A DNA stretch of 64,000 bases. Origin: Alviniconcha marisindica. Taxonomy: Eukaryota > Mollusca > Gastropoda > Provannidae. The stretch spans positions 82,001-146,000 of the forward strand of contig JABMCL010000934.1 of the NCBI GenBank assembly GCA_018857735.1. The letters run 5' to 3'. Below, piece after piece: positions 1 through 11,028 of this stretch (its first letter is position 1; each line of letters begins with the position of its first letter). The notes below the pieces were generated by a model, which was given only the letters and a program-made list of their open reading frames with translations, was not told the origin of the DNA and ran no database searches. Position numbers and translations under genes: made by a program.

Positions 1-240
1 CTCCTATAATCTTGCTAGCCGTGTTGATGACTCGTGCCCACTGAGTTTGGTTTTTAATTGACAGATTTCCATACCAGGTAATAATGTTGAAAGAGACAAC
101 ACTTTCAACCAGACATTGATAGACAGACTCAAGGACATGGCTGCTGACTGAATCTCTGAAGCTTCCTCAGCAAGTACGAGCGTGCTGTGCTTTCTTGCAC
201 ACATAGACTATGTTATCATTGAAACTGAGTTTTGAATCTA
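1..240 (-). pseudogene. LINE reverse-transcriptase fragment (degenerate)
   Basis: Read on the minus strand, this gives a piece resembling the part of non-LTR retrotransposon reverse transcriptases just after the catalytic domain. An FDSKLSFNDN-like block is followed by WYGNLSIKNQ and then a run ending near NTASKIIG. An in-frame stop after the first block and a frame change show it is dead. The open stretch 4-204 is in another frame and is not the coding frame. It continues off the left edge. The family (CR1/L2/Rex-like) is inferred from motif style only. Confidence 0.6.
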
Positions 241-383
241 CAGTCTGCAGATGTGTACAGAAAACAATATAGGCAAGAGAACGCATCTCTGTGGAGTGTC
301 GGCATTCACAGTCAGCTCATCAGATCTTGTTCCACCATGGGTGACTCTCTGCAGCCAATCACACAGAAACTGTTTAATCCAGA

Positions 384-1240
384 TTGACTTTTGTATTTGT
401 TACCTCGTCCCCCTTCCTTTTCATGTTCATCATTTGCTTTTTGTATATCCCCCTTATCCCTCTTCGTTTTGATGTTCATTGCTTGACTTTCGTATAGTGT
501 TACCTCGTCCCCCTTCTTTTTCATGTTCATTGCTTGACTTTCATATAGTTTTACCTCGTCCCCCTTCTTTTTGATGTTGATTGCTTGACTTTCGTATAGT
601 GTTACCTCATCCCTCTTCTTTTTCATGTTCATTGCTTGACTTTCATATAGTGTTACCTCGTCCCCCTTCTTTTTGATGTTCATTGCTTGACTTTCATATA
701 GTGTTACCTCATCCCCCTTCTTTTTGATGTTTATTGCTTGACTTTCATATTGTGTTACCTCGTCCCCCTTCTTTTTCATGTTCATTGCTTGACTTTCGTA
801 TAGTGTTACCTCATCCCCCTTCTTTTTGATGTTTATTGCTTGACTTTCATATATAGTGTTACCTCGTCCCCCTTCTTTTTCATGTTCATTGCTTGACTTT
901 CATATAGTGTTACCTCATCCCCCTTCTTTTTCATGTTTATTGCTTGACTTTCCTATAGTGTTACCTCATCCCCCTTCGTTTTCAGGTCTTTGTTGGACTT
1001 TTGTATATTGTTACCTCATCCCCCTTCTTTTTCATGTTCATGGCTTGACTTTCATATAGTGTTACCTCGTCCCCCTTCTTTTTCATGTTCATGGCTTGAC
1101 TTTCATATAGTGTTACCTCGTCCCCCTTCTTTTTCATGTTCATGGCTTGACTTTCATATAGTGTTACCTCGTCCCCCTTCTTTTTCATGTTCATGGCTTG
1201 ACTTTCATATAGTGTTACCTCGTCCCCCTTCTTTTTCATG
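384..1240. repeat. 51-bp minisatellite, about 17 copies
   Basis: Tandem unit of 51 bp with core tgttacctcgtccccctt and gttcattgcttgacttt. Because 51 is a multiple of three, both strands show long repetitive frames (17-residue period); these are not genes. The array is cut at 1240 by a LINE and resumes in degenerate form at 1933. Confidence 0.95.
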
Positions 1241-1930
1241 CGCCAACAGCTCATCAAAAAACTTCAAAAGGTTCAAAATTGTTCTGCCAGACTCATTTTC
1301 AAGACCTCTAAACGCACTCATGCTTCACCACTCTTGACTATGCTGCACTGGCTTGCAATAGCTCAAAGAATTGAATATAAAATCTCTTCCATGTGCTATT
1401 ATGTAGTATCAGAAACTGCCCAACCTTATTTGTCTGACCTGCTTCACGTGTACATCCCATCCCGTTCATTGCATTCCTCAGCTGACACCTGCACTTTTCG
1501 GATTCCAAAAGGAAAGAAACAGTTCCAAGGGCAACGCACTTTTCCCCATCTGGGCCCTGACACATGGAATAAACTGCCATACTGTGTATCAGTGTATGCT
1601 GTGCTGCAACAAAATCCCAGTTCAAAACTCAACTCAGAACCACACCATTCCTCTCAGCCCATGGACCAAACTCCTAAATGTCTTTGTTTCCGCTGCCAAT
1701 CGTACCCCCACCCCCCACCTCACCCCCATTTCTTGTTGACTTGCCTGCATTGATGCATGCGTGCCTGTTTGTGTGTGTGTGCTGCATGTGTGTGTGTGTG
1801 TGTGTGTGCTATGAAGTAAGTGAATGTGTATTTTTGTTAATTTTATATTTTATATTCTTGCTTGTGTACGTGCCTTGGGCTGTTGAAATATTTTGATAGG
1901 TAGGGCATTTACAAATTTCCATTATTATTA
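1241..1930 (+). mobile_element. 5'-truncated LINE 3' end (CR1/L2-like)
   Basis: The + frame encodes the C-terminal tail of a non-LTR reverse transcriptase: LQKVQNCSARLIF, then HWLAIAQRIEYKI, YLSDLLHVYIPSRSL and FPHLGPDTWNKLP. It then loses its frame near 1600. The 3' region carries a (GT)n tract at about 1768-1808 and ends in an ATT-type tail (attattatta at 1921-1930). The catalytic part is missing, so it is a 5'-truncated, inactive copy. It lies inside the 51-bp minisatellite: the array breaks after catg at 1240 and picks up with ttc at 1933, so the boundaries are precise. Confidence 0.85.
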
Positions 1931-1932
1931 TG

Positions 1933-2113
1933 TTCCTTGTTTGACTTTTGTATACTGGTACCTTATTCCCCTTCTTTTTCATGTTCATTGCTTGACTTTT
2001 GTATCGTGTTACCTTGCCCCCATCCATTTTCATGTTTATTGTTTGACTTTTTGTGTACTGCTGTATTTTCATGTTTATTATTTTGTAGTGTTAGCTCATG
2101 TTCATTGTTTAAC
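1933..2113. repeat. Right part of the interrupted 51-bp minisatellite
   Basis: Degenerate units of the same 51-bp family (ttgcttgacttttgta, cccttctttttcatg) resume after the LINE and decay toward the next array. This shows that the LINE inserted into a pre-existing array. Confidence 0.8.
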
Positions 2114-2126
2114 TTTAGTGTTACCT

Positions 2127-3525
2127 CACCCCCAACTCTCTCTCCCCTGCTTGTTTCTTCATGCTGTGTTGTGACTGTCCAACTCTCTCTCCCCAGCTTG
2201 GTTCTTCATGCTGTGTTGTGACTGTCCAACTCTCTCTCCCCAGCTTGTTTCTTCATGCTGTGTTGTGACTGTCCAACTCTCTCTCCCCTGCTTGGTTGTT
2301 CATGCTGTGTTGTGACTGTCCAACTCTCTCTCCCCAGCTTGTTTCTTCATGCTGTGTTGTGACTGTCCGACTCTCTCTTCAGTTTGTTTCTTCATGCTGT
2401 GTTGTGACTGTCCAACTCTCTCTCCCCAGCTTGTTTCTTCATGCTGTGTTGTGACTGTCCAACTCTCTCTCCCCTGCTTGGTTCTTCATGCTGTGTTGTG
2501 ACTGTCCAACTCTCTCTCCCCAGCTTGGTTCTTCATGCTGTGTTGTGACTGTCCAACTCTCTCTCCCCAGCTTGTTTCTTCATGCTGTGTTGTGACTGTC
2601 CAACTCTCTCTCCCCAGCTTGTTTCTTCATGCTGTGTTGCGACTGTCCAACTCTCTCTCCCCAGCTTGTTTCTTCATGCTGTGTTGTGACTGTCCAACTC
2701 TCTCTCCCCTGCTTGTTTCTTCATGCTGTGTTGTGACTGTCCAACTCTCTCCCCTGTTTGTTTCTTCATGCTGTGTTGTGACTGTCCAACTCTCTCCCCT
2801 GTTTGTTTCTTCATGCTGTGTTGTGACTGTCCAACTCTCTCTCCCCTGCTTGTTTCTTCATGCTGTGTTGTGACTGTCCAACTCTCTCTCCCCTGTTTGT
2901 TTCTTCATGCTGTGTTGTGATTGTCCAACTCTCTCTCCCCTGCTTTGTTTTTCTATGCTGTGTTGTGACTGTCCAACTCTCTCCCCTGTTTGTTTCTTTA
3001 TGCTGTGTTGTGACTGTCCAACTCTCTCACCTGTTTGTTTCTTCATGCTGTGTTGTGACTGTCCAACTCTCTCCCCTGTTTGTTTCTTCATGCTGTGTTG
3101 TGACTGTCCAACTCTGCTCTCCCTGCTTGTTTCTTCATGCTGTGTTGTGACTGTCCAACTCTCTCCCCTGTTTGTTTCTTCATGCTGTGTTGTGACTGTC
3201 CAACTCTCTCTCCCCTGCTTGTTTCTTCATGCTGTGTTGTGACTGTCCAACTCTCTCTCCCCAGCTTGTTTCTTCATGCTGTGTTGTGACTGTCCAACTC
3301 TCTCTCCCCAGCTTGTTTCTTCATGCTGTGTTGTGACTGTCCAACTCTCTCTCCCCAGCTTGTTTCTTCATGCTGTGTTGTGACTGTCCAACTCTCTCTC
3401 CCCAGCTTGTTTCTTCATGCTGTGTTGTGACTGTCCAACTCTCTCCCCTGTTTGTTTCTTCATGCTGTGTTGTGACTGTCCAACTATCTCTCTCCTGCTT
3501 CTGCCCTGCTTGTTTCTTCATGCTG
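2127..3525. repeat. 47/45-bp minisatellite, about 30 copies
   Basis: Unit tgtgactgtccaactctctc followed by tccccagcttgtttcttcat and gctgtgt. Variants lack a TC pair and read cccctgtttg. It lies in the HAUS8-like intron upstream of the exon at 4878. It shares about 31 bp (tgcttgtttcttcatgctgt plus gttgtgactgt) with the 92-bp array that follows. Listed frames through it are repeat artefacts. Confidence 0.95.
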
Positions 3526-4877
3526 CATTTTGACTGTGTCCACAGAGTTAGGGGGTGTACTGTTTTGTCAGTGAAGCAATGGTTGTTTCTTCATGTTGTG
3601 TTGTGACTGTGTCCAGAGAGTTAAGGGGTGTAGTATTTTGTCAGTGAAGCAGTGCTTGTTTCGTCGTGCTGTGTTGTGACCATGTCAAACTCTCTCTCCC
3701 TCCCTTCCACTCCTCCATATTCCTCCCCAGCTTGTTTCTTCATGTTGTGTTGTGACTGTGTCCAGAGACGGTGTAGTTAGTGTCAGAGTCAGGGGGTGTA
3801 CTGTTTTGTCAGTGAAGCTATGCTTGTTTCTTCATGCTGTGTTGTGACTGTGTCCAGAGACGGTGTAGTGTCAGAGTCAGGGGGTGTACTGTTTTGTCAG
3901 TGAAGCTATGCTTGTTTCTTCATGCTGTGTTGTGACTGTGTCCAGAGACGGTGTAGTTAGTGTCAGAGTTAGGGGGTGTACTGTTTTGTCAGTGAAGCTA
4001 TGCTTGTTTCTTCATGCTGTGTTGTGACTGTGTCCAGAGACGGTGTAGTTAGTGTCAGAGTTCAGGGGGTGTACTGTTTTGTCAGTGAAGCTATGCTTGT
4101 TTCTTCATGCTGTGTTGTGACTGTGTCCAGAGACGGTGTAGTTAGTGTCAGAGTCAGGGGGTGTACTGTTTTGTCAGTGAAGCTATGCTTGTTTCTTCAT
4201 GTTGTGTTGTGACTGTGTCCAGAGACGGTGTAGTTAGTGTCAGAGTCAGGGGGTGTACTGTTTTGTCAGTGAAGCTATGCTTGTTTCTTCATGCTGTGTT
4301 GTGACTGTGTCCAGAGACGGTGTAGTAGTGCAGAGTCAGGGGGTGTACTGTTTTGTCAGTGAAGCTATGCTTGTTTCTTCATGCTGTGTTGTGACTGTGT
4401 CCAGAGACGGTGTAGTTAGTGTCAGAGTCAGGGGGTGTACTGTTTTGTCAGTGAAGCAATGGTTGTCTTTTCTTGCTGTGTTGTGACTGTGTCCAGAGAC
4501 GGTGTAGTGTCAGAGTCAGGGGGTGTACTGTTTTGTCAGTGAAGCTATGCTTGTTTCTTCATGCTGTGTTGTGACTGTGTCCACAGAGTCAGGGGGTGTA
4601 CTGTTTTGTCAGTGAAGCTATGCTTGTTTCTTCATGCTGTGTTGTGACTGTGTCCAGAGACGGTGTAGTGTCAGTCAGGGGGTGTACTGTTTTGTCAGTG
4701 AAGCAATGGTTGTCTTTTCTTGCTGTGTTGTGACTGTGTCCACAGAGTCAGGGGGTGTACTGTTTTGTCAGTGAAGCTATGCTTGTTTCTTCATGCTGTG
4801 TTGTGACTGTGTCCACAGAGTCAGAGTTTTGTCAGTGAAGCTGTGTTGTCTTTTCTTGCTGTGTTGTGACTGTCCAG
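3526..4877. repeat. 92-bp minisatellite ending at a 3' splice site
   Basis: Unit of about 92 bp made of the preceding array's core (cttcatgctgtgttgtgact) plus gtgtccagagacggtgtagt and gggggtgtactgttttgtca. About 13 copies, some shortened. The last copy runs straight into ttgtgactgtccag (ending 4877), the acceptor of the next coding exon, so the final repeat unit supplies that splice site. Confidence 0.93.
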
Positions 4878-4997
4878 AGGCAGTTAGATGCCTTATGGGA
4901 GATGATGGAGAGCAAGCATCAGGAGAAAGCTGAGTTGGAGAGAGATGTTGCTAGGCTACGTCACCTCAACTTGTTGGATGAACAGCTGGAGACCCAG
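4878..4997 (+). CDS. HAUS8: HAUS8-like augmin subunit, internal coiled-coil exon
   Basis: This 120-nt exon encodes 40 residues from RQLDALWEMMESKHQ to LLDEQLETQ. It is rich in E, K, L and R with heptad-like spacing, as in the coiled coil of augmin subunit 8. In that family it recruits the augmin complex to microtubules to nucleate spindle branches through gamma-tubulin. The acceptor is gactgtccag and the donor CAG/gtaaat; both edges are phase 0 and join in frame to 5344. The order of short conserved blocks resembles the human HAUS8 segment before ALDTTRHELP. I recognise the family mainly from the next exon. Upstream exons with the microtubule-binding N-terminus are outside the window. Confidence 0.8.
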
Positions 4998-5343
4998 GTA
5001 AATTGTCTTGTCTTGGATTTCGGGCATGCTAGTCATACACATCTGAATTTTCTGGGGTTGAATTTTTCCTGTCTTTTAAAAAAGTTTTATTCCTATATGT
5101 TAAAATTGTCTAATTGCCAGTGACATAAGTGGGTCAGTGCAAGAAACTGGGTCAATACCTTGTACATGGCTTGTTGCCAAAAGATGAGCTTGAAAAATGA
5201 ATTCCAGAATAATGACGTCATGCACCCTACAGTACAAATGTAAGAAGGTTGGTCCTCACAGCTGGACTGCTGCCAACATTGCAGAGAGATGACTTGTGTG
5301 TCTGTGGGTGTGTATGTGTAGGAGTGTGTTTGTGTATGTGCAG

Positions 5344-5485
5344 CAATGTGGCCTGGAGCCTGTGGTGCGAGTGCTGCCAACACTGGGAAAAGACTACTCG
5401 GGTCTGGCCGCTGCTCTGGACACCACCTGCCACCAGATTCATGCTTGTGGGGTCCATATACCCCAGGATGAAGATCTCTATTTAG
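5344..5485 (+). CDS. HAUS8: HAUS8-like augmin subunit, conserved ALDTT exon
   Basis: 142 nt, preceded by the acceptor tgtgtatgtgcag and followed by the donor TTTAG/gtcagt. It starts phase 0 and ends phase 1. The protein reads QCGLEPVVRVLPTLGKDYSG, then LAAALDTTCHQIHACGVHIP. The ALDTTxH...HI block is the best-conserved signature of HAUS8 (human ALDTTRHELPVRSIHL), which is the basis of the identification. The 346-bp intron before it is ordinary sequence with a short GT-rich run. The donor is followed at once by a G-rich array whose units repeat the motif aggtcagtg. Confidence 0.85.
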
Positions 5486-5526
5486 GTCAGTGCAGTATTA
5501 GGTCAGATTATTGGGGTTGCCCTACA

Positions 5527-6560
5527 CAGGTCAGTACAGTATAGATCGGGGGGGGGGGGGGTACTGTTTGCACCACGTGGTTCAGTGCAATGCTGATCAT
5601 TTGGAGGTTGCCCTACACAGGTCAGTGCTGTGTAGATTGTGTGTTGGGGGGGGGGGGGTACTGTTTGCACCACGTGGTTCAGTGCAATGCTGATCATTTG
5701 GAGGTTGCCCTACACAGGTCAGTGCTGTGTAGATTGTGTGTTGGGGGGGGGGGGGGGGGGGTACTGTTTGCACCACGTGGTTCAGTGCAATGCTGATCAT
5801 TTGGAGGTTGCCCTACACAGGTCAGTGCTGTGTAGATTGTGTGGGGGGGGGGGGTGTTTGCACCACGTGGTTCAGTGCAATGCTGATCATTTGGAGGTTG
5901 CCCTACACAGGTCAGTGCTGTGTAGATTGTGTGTTGGGGGGGGGGGGTACTGTTTGCACCACGTGGTTCAGTGCAATGCTGATCATTTGGAGGTTGCCCT
6001 ACACAGGTCAGTGCTGTGTGAGATTGTGCTGATGGTAGGGTGTGTGGGGGGGGGTGGGTATGTTTGCACCACGTGGTTCAGTGCAATGCTGATCATTTGG
6101 AGGTTGCCCTACACAGGTCAGTGCTGTGTAGATTGTGTGTTGGGGGGGGGGGGGTACTGTTTGCACCACGTGGTTCAGTGCAATGCTGATCATTTGGAGG
6201 TTGCCCTACACAGGTCAGTGTGTGTAGATTGTGTGTTGGGGGGGGGTACTGTTTGCACAGTGGTTCAGTGCAATGCTGATCATTTGGGGTTGCCTACACA
6301 GGTCAGTGCTGTGTAGATTTGTGTGGGGTACTGTTTGCACCACGTGGTTCAGTGCAATGTGATCATTTGGAGGTTGCCCTACACAGGTCAGTGCTGTTAA
6401 TTGTTGTTGGGTGGGGGGGGGGGGTACTGTTTGCACCACGTGGTTCAGTGCAATGCTGATCATTTGGAGGTTGCCCTACACAGGTCAGTGCTGTGTAGAT
6501 TGTGGGAGGGGGAGGGGGAACGTATGGTTCATGCAATGCTAAATGCTAATTATTTGGAGT
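5527..6560. repeat. About 96-bp G-tract minisatellite in the HAUS8 intron
   Basis: About 10 units of ggtcagtgctgtgtagattg, a G-run of 8 to about 18, then gtttgcaccacgtggttcag and tgatcatttggaggttgcc. Length differences are mainly in the G-run. Each unit repeats acaggtcagtg, resembling the real donor at 5486. Copies after 6240 are more degraded. Confidence 0.93.
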
Positions 6561-6699
6561 ACAGGGGGTGGGGGGGGGGGTTATGTTTACACAACAGGGC
6601 TCTTGTGCATGATGAGCAAACAGCCCCCTTCAGGGCATTTATCTTCTGAACAGTGATGACTCTGAACCATTTGGCTGATGGGAAGTGCTAATCGGGCCA

Positions 6700-7227
6700 T
6701 CAGGCCAGCCTAATCATGTTTACATTTACAGACTTGTTTGGGTTTACACCGCCTAATCATGTTTACATTTACAGACTTGTTTGGGTTTACACCGCCTAAT
6801 CATGTTTACATTTACAGACTTGTTTGGGTTTACACCGCCTAATCATGTTTACATTTACAGACTTGTTTGGGTTTACACCGCCTAATCATGTTTACATTTA
6901 CAGACTTGTTTGGGTTTACACCGCCTAATCATGTTTACATTTACAGACTTGTTTGGGGTTACACCGCCTAATCATGTTTACATTTACAGACTTGTTTGGG
7001 GTTACACCGCCTAATCATGTTTACATTTACAGACTTGTTTGGGGTTACACCGCCTAATCATGTTTACATTTACAGACTTGTTTGGGGTTACACCGCCTAA
7101 TCATGTTTACATTTACAGACTTGTTCGGGTTTACACCGCCTAATCATGTTTACATTTACAGACTTGTTCGGGTTTACACCGCCTAATCATGTTTACATTT
7201 ACAGACTTGTTTGGGTTTACATAGCCT
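6700..7227. repeat. 43-bp minisatellite, 12 copies
   Basis: Unit cctaatcatgtttacattta + cagacttgtttgggtttaca + ccg. Copies are nearly identical, with block-wise variants (gggtt, ggggtt, cgggtt) that show local homogenisation. Intronic. Confidence 0.95.
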
Positions 7228-7286
7228 AAACACAGAATAAGAATGGCGGCTCTGATGCTGCTGTTACTGACAAAGGCCGTTACCAA

Positions 7287-7516
7287 GGAGAAAATGAACA
7301 CTTGTACGTACTGACACCGTCCCCCATACCACTCAAGACCAGCACTTGTACGTACTGACACCGTCCCCCATACCACTCAAGACCAACACTTGTACGTACT
7401 GACACCGTCCCCCATACCACTCAAGACCAACACTTGTACGTACTGACACCGTCCCCCATACCACTCAAGACCAACACTTGTACGTACTGACACCGTCCCC
7501 CATACCACTCAAGACC
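7287..7516. repeat. 44-bp minisatellite, 5 copies
   Basis: Unit cacttgtacgtactgacacc + gtcccccataccactcaaga + ccaa. Nearly perfect copies. The 230 bp after it hold nothing I recognise. Confidence 0.93.
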
Positions 7517-7741
7517 ACGACTTATTCAAGAACATTTGGATTCATGCATGAAGACACATCATAAGCGAAGAGGATACAAGAAAATCTGTATTGGCAGGTG
7601 TCAGCTGGTCAGTGACATCTGCTACAATTGCCTTGACCTCTGAACCTGAACTATCATCACGTGGTGTATGATTAGTTTCAAGTTTTTTACTTCACATCAT
7701 TGCTGGTTCTGTGACTACTGACCACTTGTGCATGTGGAAGC

Positions 7742-7890
7742 AGAGCCAAACTTAGGGACTTGTTAGCCAACTGGGGATTAGAGGCTATCAGCCTTTTAAC
7801 TCTATTTGCTCATCATGCATATTAGAGCCAAACTTAGGGACTCATTAGCCAACTGGGGATTAGAGGCTATCAGCCTTTTAACTCTATTTG
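7742..7890. repeat. Direct duplication of about 82 bp
   Basis: Two copies of agagccaaacttagggact... ending in ccttttaactctatttg, starting near 7742 and 7824. Confidence 0.85.
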
Positions 7891-9112
7891 GTCAGTGCAG
7901 TAATAATCATGGTGGGGTGGTCAGTGCAGTAATAATCATGGTGGGGTGACCAGTGCAGTAATAATCATGGTGGGATGATCAGTGCAGTAATAATCATGGT
8001 GGGGTGGTCAGTGCAGTAATAATCATGGTGGGGTGGTGAGCATGTGCAGTCAGTAATAATCATGGTGGGGTGAGTGCAGTTTGCAGTAATAATCATGGTG
8101 GGGTGGTCAGTGCAGTAATAATCATGGTGGGGTGTCAGTGCAGTAATAATCATGGTGGGGTGGTCAGTGCAGTAATAATCATGGTGGGGTGGTCAGTGCA
8201 GTAATAATCATGGTGGGGTGGTCAGTGCAGTAATAATCATGGTGGGGTGGTCAGTGCAGTAATAATCATGGTGGGGTGGTCAGTGCAGTAATAATCATGG
8301 TGGGGTCAGGCTTATAATCATGGGGGTGGGCTGTAATAATCATGGTGGGGTGGGCAGTAAGTAATCATGAGTGGGGTGGTCAGTGCAGTAATAATCATGG
8401 TGGGGTGGTCAGTGCAGTAATAATCATGGTGGGGGGGGTCAGAGCGTAATAATATGGTGGGGTGGTCAGTAGTAATAATCATGGTGGGGTGGTCAGTGCA
8501 GTAATAATCATGGTGGGGTGGGCAGAGCTGTAATAATCATGATGGGGTGGGTAGAGCTGTAATAATCATGGTGGGGTGGGCAGTGAAGTAATAATGATGG
8601 TGGGGTGGTCAGTGCAGTAATAATGATGGTGGGGTGGTCAGTGCAGTAATAATGATGGTGGGGTGGGCAGAGCTGTAATAATGATGGTGGGGTGGTCAGA
8701 GTAGTAATAATCATGGTGGGGTGGTCAGTGAAGTAATAATCATGGTGGGGTGGGCAGAGCTGTAATAATCATGGTGGGGTGGTCAGTGCAGTAATAATGA
8801 TGGTGGGGTGGGCAGAGCTGTAATAATCATGGTGGGGTGGGCAGTGCTGTAATAATCATGGTGGGTGGTCAGTGCAGTAATAATCATGGTGGGGTGGTCA
8901 GTGCAAAAAGTCAGAGTGTAATTCATGGTGGGGTGGTCAGTGCAGTAATAATCATGGTGGGGTGGTCAGTGCAGTAATAATCATGGTAGGGTGGTGACCA
9001 CAGTAATAATCATGGTAGGGTGGTCAGCACAGTAGTAATCATAATGGGATGGGCAGAGCTGTAATAATCATGGTGGGGTGGTCAGAGTAGTAATAATGAT
9101 GGTGGGGTGGTC
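7886..9112. repeat. 29-bp minisatellite, about 42 copies
   Basis: Unit gtcagtgcagtaataatcat + ggtggggtg, with many point variants and some indels around 8300-8460 and 8900. Intronic, between HAUS8-like exons at 5485 and 12790. Confidence 0.95.
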
Positions 9113-9229
9113 AGTTGCTGAATTGAAGCAGTCTTTGCAGAGAGCAGTGACTTGGCCAGTGATTTAGACCAAATCCATCATCAACTCTTAATCCTCGGTT
9201 CCCGTGGGGTGTATAACAACATTTGGAAA

Positions 9230-9327
9230 TAAGGCTGTTTTCCGCCTTCTTGGTGTGAAGCAGTAATAGTACCCATTCCCAAACCTGGTAAGACGATTCT
9301 GACCCTTTGAACTTCCATCCCATTGTC
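9230..9327 (+). pseudogene. LINE reverse-transcriptase fragment, left half
   Basis: The + strand encodes VIVPIPKPGK, then after a small frame shift DSDPLNFHPIV. This is the first conserved block of non-LTR reverse transcriptases (typically IPIPKPGK...DPxNYRPI). It is interrupted at 9328 by a piggyBac-like element and continues at 9868. Confidence 0.75.
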
Positions 9328-9867
9328 TTAACTCTGTCAAGGCCTTCCGCCTCTTAAGACATGGAACTTAGCGGTATGCTTGACAACGATCCATGTCTTC
9401 GGATGCAGTAAGAATTAAAACCTTTTTAACGGTCTTACCGACTTTCGCATTGACTGGAGGCAATTATATTACGCTAACTGCGTCAATTTCAGACACTATC
9501 AGTAACCCCCCCTTAGTCCAGTTGGGTGTTCCTTTGTCTGTTTTGGCATTTGTAACACGTGTGTCAAACTGTGGAAAGTTGTACATTTCAAAATGGTGGT
9601 GCACAGAGTGAACGTGCATTACTTGATGAGGGAAGTTGTGGAATTAGTACTGAATGAGGGCTCGGATCTAGAAGATTTTTTTCTGACAGTGGGTCTGAAG
9701 AGAACATTGTTGATTATGGCGAGGAGTTTGTGCCTGTAGGTCTTGAGGCGGACTTGAGTGACAGCGATAATGACATCTTCATTTTCATCACTGGGATTTT
9801 AAACAGGCAAAAACAGTGTGTCGACAGGAGCGGAGAGCGTCATTTTGTGGCGTCTGGAATGAATTAA
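9328..9867 (+). mobile_element. piggyBac-like non-autonomous element, copy 1 (TTAA-flanked)
   Basis: Bounded by TTAA at 9328-9331 and 9864-9867, the target duplication expected of piggyBac. The left end (ctctgtcaaggccttcc) and right end (cattttgtggcgtctgg) match those of the second copy at 33527-34677. Inside, 9590-9790 matches the start of that copy's transposase frame (VELVLNEGSDLED), with frame damage. The sequence then jumps to the right end, so nearly all of the transposase, including the DDD core, is deleted. At about 540 bp it could move only with a transposase supplied in trans. Confidence 0.82.
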
Positions 9868-9930
9868 CCAGGTGTCTGTGTAAAATAATGGAGACGGCGG
9901 TCGATGCTCGCCTCATGTGGTCTCTTGAAT
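9868..9930 (+). pseudogene. LINE reverse-transcriptase fragment, right half
   Basis: Read in frame from the right-hand TTAA: LTRCLCKIMETAVDARLMWS, matching the reverse-transcriptase block that normally follows the PIALTS region (LTSCLCKxMExMVNxRL). Together with 9230-9327 it is one LINE fragment split by the piggyBac insertion. The following 9930-10300 contains no further recognisable RT; a GA-rich stretch and CA-rich text lie near 10137-10200. Confidence 0.72.
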
Positions 9931-10309
9931 CCCTTGCATCGGGGGCTTTTCACACATCTCCTGCTCAAAGTCTCCACAGAAAAGTGTCTAAGCATCCCAG
10001 GGATGAATGGGGAAACTGGAGTACCCAGGGAAAAACCCCATTAGTCAGAAGCAGAGAGAACCCTACTGATATTAATCAAAGGAAAAATGAGAACCTTCAT
10101 GAGGGTTCCACTGCCATCAAAGCTCAGGGAAACAAACAAAGAGAGAGAGAGAGATGTACACATGCCCGCATACACCCTCACATACACTCTATCACAGTTC
10201 TGTATGGGGTTACAGTAAAGGTATTAGAAGGATTGGCTACACACACAAAAAGTAGCCTAAATATGGAACAGTATAGTTACAGCCATGTGAGGCCTAAATA
10301 AACAATAGC

Positions 10310-10700
10310 CTAGTGAGAGCCACATACAGTTGTCTTACATTTATTTCCACCTGGTTTCCTGCTGCCAAGTTTATCAGTCAAGTGTGATTTCATATCTTTT
10401 CTGTCATTCGCACTGTCTGTAAAGAGAAACCACAGTCCTTTTGCATGAATGTTGTGGATGGTGTGGCCAGTTTGGTTAAAGTGCTTAGCAACAGATTTGT
10501 CTCTCCGGTGTGTAGTGTCCACAAGGTGTTCTTTGAAACAGGTGTCAAGGCTGGGTCCATTTTCACTGATGTAAAGTGCATTTGGTACAATGAATGGTAC
10601 AATGAATGATGTATGCGATGTTGTACGTCAGGCAGTTGAACTGTTTTGTGATGTTCATCTGGGACTTTGGACCAATGACATTGGTGTTTGTGCAAATCTC
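10310..10700 (-). pseudogene. GIY-YIG-type endonuclease remnant (Penelope-like retroelement?)
   Basis: Minus-strand frames encode LYISENGPSLDTCFKEHL, then DTTHRRDKSVAKHFNQTGHT and GLWFLFTDSANDRKDM. The spacing of YI(G)EN, a basic region with EH and the later KHFNQTGH resembles the GIY-YIG endonuclease domain at the C-terminus of Penelope-like elements. A frame change between the first two blocks shows decay. No reverse transcriptase is attached. The family assignment is from motif recognition and moderately sure. Confidence 0.55.
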
Positions 10701-10775
10701 CTGGGATGTTTGTGATGTTCATCTGGGACTTTGGACCAATGACATTGGTGTTTGTGCAAATCTCCTGGGACGTTT
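10648..10775. repeat. 64-bp direct tandem duplication
   Basis: 10648-10711 and 10712-10775 are almost identical (gtgatgttcatctgggactt ... caaatctcctggga), duplicating the upstream edge of the endonuclease remnant. Confidence 0.92.
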
Positions 10776-11028
10776 GGAACTGGACGCCTTTTCTTCATAT
10801 TCCTTTTTCGCTGATATTTTCATGTAAAATAATGCAAGTGATCTTGGTATGTCAGCTATGTTGATGTATCATTTTATATGCAGATTATGTTGATGTATAT
10901 AGATTATGTTCACATATGTAGATGATGCAGTTGTGTAAATGATGCTGATATGTTGACGTATCCAGATCATGCTGGTAAATGTAGATGATACATTTTTTAA
11001 ATAAAATCTGAAGCAAAGTTGACTGATG

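Noticed and set aside
2127..9112. CRISPR-like arrays of regular repeats
   Set aside because: Repeats are head-to-tail without unique spacers, and the DNA is eukaryotic.
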